Assembly (NCBI RefSeq): GCF_002127325.2
Contig: NC_035436.2
Coordinates: 20,619,645 to 20,683,644 of the forward strand
Direction of reading: 5' to 3'
DNA: 64,000 bases
Source: Helianthus annuus
Taxonomy: Eukaryota; Streptophyta; Magnoliopsida; Asterales; Asteraceae
The notes beneath the pieces were generated by a model. It was given only the letters and a program-made list of their open reading frames with translations. It was not told the origin of the DNA and searched no databases. Each line of letters begins with the position of its first letter. Positions within the stretch are counted from its first letter, which is position 1. The translations under genes and the position numbers were made by a program. This document shows positions 56,561 to 64,000 of this stretch, piece by piece.

Positions 56561-58473
56561 AAAGGCGATAGAGACAAGTGCACAGATCGGCGAAGATGTT
56601 AATACAAAGGGCCTTCGCTCGAAGAGGTTTCAACAAGAGTGGAACACAACACGAGAGCGATATTGAAAGGCGAAAGAGACAAGTGCACGGATTGGCGAAC
56701 CAAAGGTGGAACTGTATTTTGGTTTCCAGCCGGCCAAATTTCCAGTTTACTGAAATTATCAGCTAACCAAATTTCCAGTTTACCGAACTATCAACCACAA
56801 AGTTTCTGACATTTGCCCCTCTGCCGGAAGAGCGGCGGTCCTGCCGTTGTTGTGAAGTCCATGAAATGATCAGCTAAGAAGAACCGAAATGCAGAATATA
56901 TAAACTGGTCTGTATATGGTTGGCTTTTCAAAAGATGATCGTGACTCAATTATGCAAACTTACTCTTTTGTTGTTATCTTTTAAGGACCTTATTAAATAC
57001 AAATAAAAATAAAATGTAGCAATCCAATGGTCAAACCTTCTAGAAGCTATATGTTGCCAACAAATATGAATTAAGTCAGAAACCAGTTTGAGTTTCATAA
57101 TCAACTAAGTCAAAGTCAAACCTTCTAGAAGCTATATGTTGCCGTATACCAGCAAACATGAATCAAGTCAAATCCAGTTTGATTATCATAATCAATTAAG
57201 TCAAAGTCAAACGTTCTAGAAGCTATGATTTGTTTTTTCAAAATGCGTTAACAAGGTAAAAGTAAAAAATTCTAGAATCCTAACATGCGCTAATAAGGTA
57301 CCTTAGTCAAATATGCGCTAACAATGTGCGCTAGCGAAATCTAATAACTTCTATTTAATAAAATAAAGTTTTTTAAAAGCTAATAACCTCTAATAACCAT
57401 ACTTTAACTAGTTACCTTGCACCAACCCTGTCACACATATCTCAAGCCTCGCCATCTGATCCTCCACAAACCTCTGCATACACTCCGCCCAACCATTCGC
57501 ATCAACAAGATTCACATACATCCTTTGAAACGCATACGCCATTTGATAGGTATTGGGATTCAAGTTACACTCTTGTTCCTGCTGAGTTCGAAGTTGGTCG
57601 AATGTGGCTTGCCTATCTACGTGAAACATAACTCTAAAACCTTGCACATAGTACACGACAACCATCATTGTGTGTGCATTTCCTGGTGCAGGCCACACCT
57701 TAAACCCAAACTGCACGCGTCTCGCTTTCAACACCTTTTGAGAAACTGTAACAATAAAAAAGTTTGTTACACCGTAAAAAACCGAACGAATTATAGAATA
57801 GGGATGAGCATACCGGTACCGAATTTTTCTCGTACTGAATTTTTCAGCATAGGTACCGGTTCGGTCTAACGGCCTGAAAACCCAACACGAGCGTAACACG
57901 AAATTTGCAGGTTTGGGGTTCGTCTAATTGGGCTCGGTCAGTTTCGGATTGAACCCGCGTACCCGTTTTGCTAAACGGGTCGGGATCGGGCTGAACCTAT
58001 CGGGTTGGCGGGTTGACCCGATTAACGAATTTTCGGGTGGGGTTAAACCCGCTAACACGACCCGTTTAGCAACCCTAAAAAGTCTTACTTTTTGTATGTA
58101 ATCTAACTTGCGGCTGCGTCAACCCAAAATAATCTCATAAATTTTCCTTGTTATTGAGATATTTCCGCATATTTGGTATCCATTGTATAAGCAACACTGC
58201 ATTTCGCAAATCTTCAAAAGCATGAGCATTTGGAACTTGAATGGCCCTAAATCCAAATCCAAATTTTCTGCATTTATGTGATCATGCACTGTAGCAATGT
58301 TTTTTTACTGATCCTTGTTAACGATCCATGATAACATATGATTGAAGCAAGTTTCCTCGGGTGCAAAGGTACTAATGGTGGTGGTAGTGGTGACTCGTCC
58401 ACGTTACCATCGCCCGCGTTACCACCCTTCGCGTTACCACCGCCCGTGCCACCACCGTTACACCGTCCGCGTT
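56561..58473 (-). repeat. B segment and A-repeat copy 8 (inverted), unit 2
   Basis: Exon 2 is open from 57,740 to 57,408 (SQKVLKARRVQFGFKVW to LCVTGLVQGN-like end EICVTGLVQGN) with an intact AG acceptor; the frame even runs back through the intron to 57,899. Exon 1 (about 58,470-58,090) has lost bases at 'atggccctaaatcc' and is shifted. The intron contains the hAT-like pair TAGGGTTGCTAAAC and TAGGGATGAGCATACC. Confidence 0.72.
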
Positions 58474-60357
58474 AATCATATATGTTTATCTTTTACATTT
58501 TCTTTTATCATAGAAGCTCCAATTTTCGATCAAATGAGCCTGTTGGCTTCCTTCGATTGTTCCAGCGAACCCCAAATACAGATGGTTTCTGATGGATTGT
58601 TGATGGGATAATACGTTTTACAAATGGATTCTGATGATGAGTTAAATGAGTCTTGGATGCAAATCAATCCCCTTGATGAAGATGATAATGGGGAACAAGA
58701 ACCACCAGAAGAACCTGGAGGAGTACAACAACCACCACCACCACAAGATTTTTTTTTTCCACAACTCTAACGCAGAAGATATAGAGTTTATGAATGACTT
58801 CTTTGGGGAGCATTTTTTCCACAACTCAACGCAGAAGATATAGAGTTTATGAATAACTTCTTTGGGGAGCATGGTAAGAATGGGGAAGACAGTGGTAACG
58901 CGGGCGGTGGTGACGTAGGCGGTGGTAACGCGGGCGAGCCACCACTACCGCAGCTATTAGTACCTTTGCCCCCAGGAGGCTTGCTTCAACCATATACTAT
59001 CAAGAAGCGTTAACAAGGATCGGCGAAGACATTGTTACCGTGCATGATCACATAAATGCAGGAAATTTTGACTTCGATTTAGGGGGCCATTCAAGTTTCA
59101 AAGGCCCGTGCTTTTGAATATTTGCGAAACGCAGTGCTTCTTATGCAATGGACACCAAATACGCGGAAGCATCTCAATGACAGGGAACATTTATCAGATT
59201 ATTTTGGGTTGACGCAACCGCAAGTCAGATTATATACAAAAAGTAAGACTTTTTTAGAGCTGCTAAGCGGGTCGTGTTAGCGGGCTTAACCCGACCCAAA
59301 ATTTGGTTAATCGGGTCAACCTGCTAACCCGACGGGTTCAGCTCGAACCCGACCCGTTTTGCTAAACGGGTTCGTGGGTTCACTCTGAAACTGACCAAAC
59401 CTAATTAGACGAACCCCAAACCTGTAAATTTCGTGTTACGTTCGTGTTGGGTTTTCAGGTCATTAGACCGAACCGGTACTAATGCCGAAAAATTTGGTAC
59501 GAGAAAAATTCGGTACCGGTACAGTTTCTTAAAAGGTGTTGAAAGCGAGACACGTGCAGTTTGGGATTAACGTGTGGCCTGCACCAGGAAATGCACACAC
59601 AATGATGGTTGTCGTGTACTATGTGCAAGGTTTTAGAGTGGTGTTTCACATAGATAGGCAAGCCACATTCGACCAACTTCGAGTTCAACTGGAACAATAG
59701 TGTATCTTGAATCCCAATACCTATCAAATGGCGTATGCGTTTCAAAGGATTTATGTGAATCTTGTTGATGCGAATGGTTGGGCGGAGTGTATTCAGAGGT
59801 TTGTGGAGGATTAGATGGTGAGGATTAAGCTATGTGTGACAGGGTTGGTGTAAGGTAACTAGTTAATGTATGGTTATTAGAGGTTATTAGATTTTAAAGA
59901 GACTTTATTTATTTAAATAGAATTTATTAGATTTGAACAGCGCACATTATTAGCTCATATTTGACTAGCGTACCTAGTTAACGCATTTTAGGATCCTAGA
60001 ACTTTTGACTTTTACCTTGTTAACGCGTTTTGAAAACAAAACATAGCTTCTAGAATGTTTGACTTTGACTTAATTGATTATGATAGTCAAACTGGATTTG
60101 ACTTGATTCATGTTTGCTGGTATACTACAACATATAGCTTCTAGAAGGTTTGAATTTGACTTAGTTGATTATGATAGTCAAACTGGTTTTGACTTGATTC
60201 ATATTTGTTGGCAACATATAGCTTCTAGAAGCTTTGACCATTGGATTGCTACATTTTTTTTTAAGTTTAATAAGGTCCTTAAAAAATAACAACAAAAGAG
60301 TAGGTTTGCATAATTGAGTAACGATCATCTTTTTGAAAAGCCAACAATATTCAGACC
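58474..60357 (+). repeat. A-repeat copy 9, truncated
   Basis: From the third head-to-head junction through the MDSDDELNESWMQINP region, duplicated NAEDIEF block, exon 1, short intron, exon 2 (about 59,530-59,852) and AT-rich tail. It ends at 'attcagacca', where unrelated sequence begins instead of 'gtttatttattctg' and B. Confidence 0.72.
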
Positions 60358-60526
60358 ATAGTTACCTAATTCGCGGTTCGCTCCGATTCGGGTACGCGAT
60401 TCGCTAGAGGTGACGTTTTCGGTACGGAGGGGGGTAGGTTCATTTCGATGCGAACCGGTACGGTGTACCATGGAGTCTGGTTCGGTGTACACAAAATAAA
60501 ACATAAATTATCAAATTCCAAAATTC
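60358..60526. other. Sequence joined to the broken array end
   Basis: Starts 'tagttacctaattcgcgg' and is rich in GATTCG/CGGTACGG words, similar in style to a MITE end, but no partner end or target duplication was found. Confidence 0.35.
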
Positions 60527-60544
60527 AAATTACCAAACATAAAC

Positions 60545-60661
60545 CAATGGGGTTGTGGTCCATTGTCAAAGACAAAGTCTTTGAACACCATGGGAGGGGA
60601 GGTCTTGGGTTCAAGTCCCATAGACGACAGAAATAAAAGAAATTTACCGTTCAAAAAGAAA
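60545..60661 (+). mobile_element. tRNA-derived SINE (copy 2)
   Basis: A-box-like GTTGTGGTCCATTG, B-box GGGTTCAAGTCCC, a short body ending 'accgttc' and an A-rich tail. It is bounded by an 18-base perfect duplication AAATTACCAAACATAAAC (60,527-60,544 and 60,662-60,679). No tRNA acceptor stem. Shares the 'GGAGGTCTTGGGTTCAA' region and the '(c)cgttc/ccattc + A' end with the SINE at 27,793, so probably the same or a sister family. Confidence 0.88.
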
Positions 60662-60679
60662 AAATTACCAAACATAAAC

Positions 60680-61833
60680 ATTGAAGGTTGAAGATAAAAT
60701 TTGATATTGAATAGGAGTAGAAACTGATGTAATTTGGTTAAATGTTATATATTTATAATCTTAATTTATACCTTTTATGTATAAATTTATTAGTTTAAGG
60801 ACCAAATGTGAACTAGTAAGGATAGAGAGGGTTAAATGTTCAAATACACAAACTACTTTCACACTTTTTATGTAAAAAAACTATAAGTTTTAGGTTTTAA
60901 ATGTAAACTAGTAAAAATAGAGGGGTTAAATGTTGTAATAGCTAAACTTATTTAAACCCTAAAAACCTAAAACATACACAGCCGTTGTTTCTTCTTCCCC
61001 TTCTTACTTGTTTCTAGCTGAAAACAAGATTCACGTCTGAATTCAGCAAAGGATCTTACTTGTTTCTGGCTAAAAACAAGATTTACTACTAAACAATCAC
61101 TAACACTATAAGACCGGGTCAAGTTGGGTAAATTTTAAGGTAACTAGCTAAGGGGTAACAAACGATAGGCTTTTAGGCACAAAATTGGGCAACTAAATGT
61201 CCAAACCCCCGCCCTTCTCGCAACCATGCTCATATATATAATTTATGAGATCTAACCCCCCAAATCCCACACTCACACACACTAAAGACAAGGCTACCTA
61301 AATGCCCTTATCCTTTTCGCATTCATATCCAACTAAGAACTCAAACCGTATCAAGGCACAAGTTCTAATGCACCCCCACCCGTAGCCACTCTCATCAAAG
61401 ACAAATATTATTTATCTACATGTATGGCTTCAATCTTACCAAGAATAAAGGGTATTAAGAGTTGCCGGTGCATCAATTGGGGTTAATCCAAGGTGTTCAA
61501 ATTCTCACATTGTTTCGCTTGATTTAAAATTTTTCAAAAATCTTAAAAATTCCCCTCATCCCCACACTTGGGATACATTGACCCCAATGTATGGTTTTGA
61601 GAAGCTTTAATCGCTTAAACTCTTCAACACCAACCAAAAGTTCCACACTCAAACCACAAATTTCTTTTTTGGTATTTTTCATTATATATATATATATTTA
61701 AAGACATAACACCACCAACTAGCACCAACCCGATACAAAACATCAAAAACTCAACACCACCCAACCACTCGACCATAAGCATATCAAACTAAATAAATAT
61801 TCACAAAATATACAAAGAAGGAACACGACCTGA
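60680..61833. other. Non-coding; probably Athila 3' region in the right part
   Basis: No gene. The left half is AT-rich with 'ggttaaatgtt' repeats. From about 61,130 it may be the 3' untranslated region of the Athila element on the minus strand, but no LTR start or PPT could be fixed. Confidence 0.4.
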
Positions 61834-63400
61834 CTAGTAATAGCATGGCTGCGGAGGCCCAAAAATGGAAGACATCATATCATTCCATTCTCCAAAAGCG
61901 AATGCATCGCTACTACTCCCACCTTGTTGAGGAGCTCCTTCTTGTTGGCGCGGGTCGATCCACTGTGAATGATGGAGCGGCGGGGTCGGATGCGATAAAC
62001 TACCATCGTAAGGTGGTAGAGACGCATAATCCACATGTTGTGGATCCACAACCACCGGCCGCCCGACGTGTCAATCTGCATGCATTCTTCTTGCTTGGTC
62101 ATCATGATATCGGTTGTTCATCACGAGCTCGTGGGAGTAGGCGTGTGTACGATTCCATGCTTCTTGACGATCGAAGTTATGCTTCAAAGACCGCTCCATA
62201 CTAGCGCTCATCATCGTTTGTTGATCAAATAACGTGCGCTCCGACCCCGACCATGATTCAAAAATGGGTGCCGGAGGACGTTGGTTCTCAATCACTTCTT
62301 GCATCGTGCCGTCATAAGCCCAATTCGGCTCATAGGAACGCTCCGTGTAATCATAAAAAGCACCACCATATCCTCCACCTGGGCCCCCTTGCCCCACATT
62401 CACATTTTCACCACCATGAGGTTCATCCTCATAATCCTCATCCCCACTCGGGGCTTCCGCATCACTTTCCGGTTCTTCCTCTTCACCCGGTAAAAGATCT
62501 CTCGCACCAACTTTCAATGCTCGCCATCGCTGACCCTCGGACTTGAGTTTATGATACCTTTCTGATTGGGTGTAGGTCCACCCGAAACCCATCTTTTGTA
62601 AAGTAAAAGGCTGATGCCTTTTCGGGCGTCCTCTATCTTCCGACGTGATTGCCTTTTGCTGCTTCATCAATCCCGTGATAATTCGGCAATACGGGATAAT
62701 ATCTCTTCCCAACTTGTTTCGGCAAATCCAGAGTTGGTTCATAATCAAATATCGGATTGGAAAACGCGGAGCCCCATGGAGCAACGAATAGATGACGGGT
62801 ACCTCTGGGTACCTCACTTGCTCCTTATCTCCTTTTCGCGGAATGACATTTATAAGGCAAATAGCTAACAACAACTTCACTTCAATTTTCAAGTTCTTCC
62901 GGTACAAGACTCCACTATAAGTACCAGGCAAGAACAACGCCGCTAACATATCATTCCAACGAGGATGCCTCTCCGGTTTTACCAAAAGGTCATCAAGACT
63001 AGGGATCATGCAGTCACGAGCCGGTAAATTGTCATATTTCCCCAATTTCTTTAGTGTGTCAAAAGACATCTCTACCGGAACCCCATTCACCTCACCCGTT
63101 AACTTCATTTGTGACGGCTTCTCGTATGTGTTGCGCTTGAGGGTTGCCATCCATTCTTGAATTTCATCCATAAATAAATTCTTGCTATTCTTATTATAGC
63201 AATTAAGAGCCGCCTCCTATCCTAGGGCACAGAATTGGGCAAACACATTGAACGGCCCAAATTCAACCTCTCTCACCTCTCTTTCACAAATGAATGCAGC
63301 TGCCTTGTTTTTCAACCGGTTCATACTATCGTGGTATAGAGTTGGTTGCCAATGCTCCGGCTGCTCATCTAACGGACCCGACTCCGTTACAAAACAAATA
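61834..63400 (-). pseudogene. Athila downstream (env-position) ORF, two internal stops
   Basis: Minus-strand frame starting upstream of 63,171 (NRLKNKAAAFICEREVREVE), with a TAG before EAALNC. It is then open 63,171-62,071 (366 codons: MDEIQEWMATLKR, HPRWNDMLAALFLPGTYSG, LKIEVKLLLAICLINVIPR, PIRYLIMNQLWICRNK), ending in an acidic/Gly-rich stretch. A TGA at 62,071-62,073 is followed in the same frame by a tail to 61,834 (GPPQPCYY). The central part resembles the domain called 'putative plant transposon protein' (family knowledge). It sits where Athila elements carry their extra ORF after pol; no transmembrane segment is evident, so 'env' describes position only. Confidence 0.7.
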
Positions 63401-63441
63401 AAGTAAAATGCTAACTATTTACACTACCAAACCTGGGCCTC

Positions 63442-64000
63442 TCATGGTTGTTCCTCATCGACCGGGCGTAGAATATAGCCCACTTTGTCAAGCTCCAAGT
63501 TGTTTATGTCGTTTCCCTCCAAGTATGGCTTCAACCTATGACCGTTTACCGTTTGTTATTTGTTCGTTTGCTCATCTTGGATATCTACATCACCAAATCT
63601 CCCAACTCGCCGAACGACATACGGGCCCATCCATTTGCTTTTGAGCTTGCCCGCAAACATCTTGAGTCTTGAGTTATACAACCAAACATTTTGACCCACT
63701 TCAAAGATTTTCTTCCTCAATTTTGCATCGTGTACTTTCTTGAGTTTGTCTTTGTAAGCCGATGCACACTCATATGCTTCATCTCTAAGTTCTTCGATTT
63801 CGCACAATTGCAACTTTCTCATCTTTCCCGCTTCATTGTAATCCGCATTGACCGTGGTGATTGCCCAATATGCCCGATGCGCTAACTCCATTGGCAAGTG
63901 ACAACCCTTCCCATAAACCATCCGGTAAGGTGTTGTGCCAATCGGAGTCTTGTAGGCCGTTCGGTATGCCCACAATGCATCGTCTAACTTGCTCGACCAA
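63442..64000 (-). pseudogene. Athila integrase C-terminus, runs off the window
   Basis: Frame enters at the window edge ([17 protein letters not shown]), through [39 protein letters not shown] and [20 protein letters not shown] at about 63,553-63,555 interrupts it; the same frame continues through QTVNGHRLKPYLEG to GYILRPVDEEQP and a stop near 63,442. This is the integrase C-terminal region of Athila-type gypsy elements, and the rest of gag-pol should lie to the right of the window. Confidence 0.85.

Larger units (their letters stand above)
53347..59512. repeat. Compound tandem unit 2 (about 6.2 kb)
   Basis: Same order and orientation of parts as unit 1. Unit-specific changes include loss of a few bases at 'ggcaccatgcttg' (55,631) and absence of a 5-base 'catgt' duplication present in unit 1 at 49,688. 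After 59,512 a third unit starts but stops at about 60,357. Confidence 0.85.

Noticed and set aside
57580..57730. A-family exon 2 as a known enzyme
   Set aside because: The FHID and ANGW text does not match a catalytic signature I know; naming a function would be a guess.
60550..60625. Possible tRNA gene
   Set aside because: Same reasons; an 18-base duplication surrounds the whole block, including the A-rich tail.
61845..62868. Plus-strand ORFs opposite the Athila downstream ORF
   Set aside because: Antisense shadows; the minus frame carries the conserved protein text.
1..64000. CRISPR array, operon or bacterial origin
   Set aside because: All regular repeats found are transposon or compound-array repeats, and coding remnants are eukaryotic with introns.

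Overview
This is a plant nuclear window and behaves like a heterochromatic, repeat-dense stretch of a eudicot genome. Evidence: GT-AG introns, Ty3/gypsy chromovirus and Athila elements, Ty1/copia elements, an L1-type LINE, tRNA-derived SINEs, hAT/Mutator/Harbinger-type MITEs and a Helitron terminus. The style of the retroelement proteins suggests the sunflower family (Asteraceae), but that is an inference from memory of similar proteins. No bacterial features, no CRISPR and no intact rRNA or tRNA gene were seen. I found no coding gene that is certainly functional.

Layout. 0-8.5 kb: two tandem, decayed copies of a block made of an unknown repeated gene family ('A-repeat'), a flanking segment ('B'), a piece of a NIN-like (NLP) gene and a piece of an AFC/LAMMER kinase gene, separated by a truncated copia element. 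A non-autonomous Helitron sits inside the second copy. 8.5-9.6 kb: Athila gag/protease remnant and a palindromic CTACCGTA array. 10.1-11.9 kb: a third A-repeat copy with a hAT MITE, cut by an 11.2 kb Tekay-like gypsy element on the minus strand (11,898-23,068). That element has a 3.3 kb 3' LTR, a 5' LTR cut to 0.84 kb, PBS, PPT, a gag-pol with two stops, and an extra ORF between the 5' LTR and gag. It is joined abruptly to a 5'-truncated copia element (23,069-27,359).

28.2-39.4 kb: the probable local source of the gene fragments. It holds an NLP-like gene without an RWP-RK domain (28,177-30,821, two frameshifts, MITEs in two introns) followed on the same strand by an AFC/LAMMER kinase pseudogene (34.67-39.4 kb) whose introns carry LTR, MITE and G-rich foldback sequence. 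39.9-42.9 kb: a TA-flanked MITE and an L1 LINE 3' end split by a hAT element.

43.3-60.4 kb: an array of a compound repeat with a period of about 6.17 kb. Each unit has a minus A-repeat and a plus A-repeat head to head, then B, an NLP fragment, and an inverted reverse-transcriptase-like C-terminal fragment. Two complete periods (47,172-53,346 and 53,347-59,512) and two partial ones are present. 60.4-64 kb: a SINE, non-coding sequence, then the 3' part of an Athila element (integrase C-terminus and downstream ORF) running off the window.

The most unusual items are the compound inverted repeat array with its unrecognised two-exon gene family, the exon-to-exon NLP/AFC chimera present in two copies near its likely donors, and the extra upstream ORF of the gypsy element.
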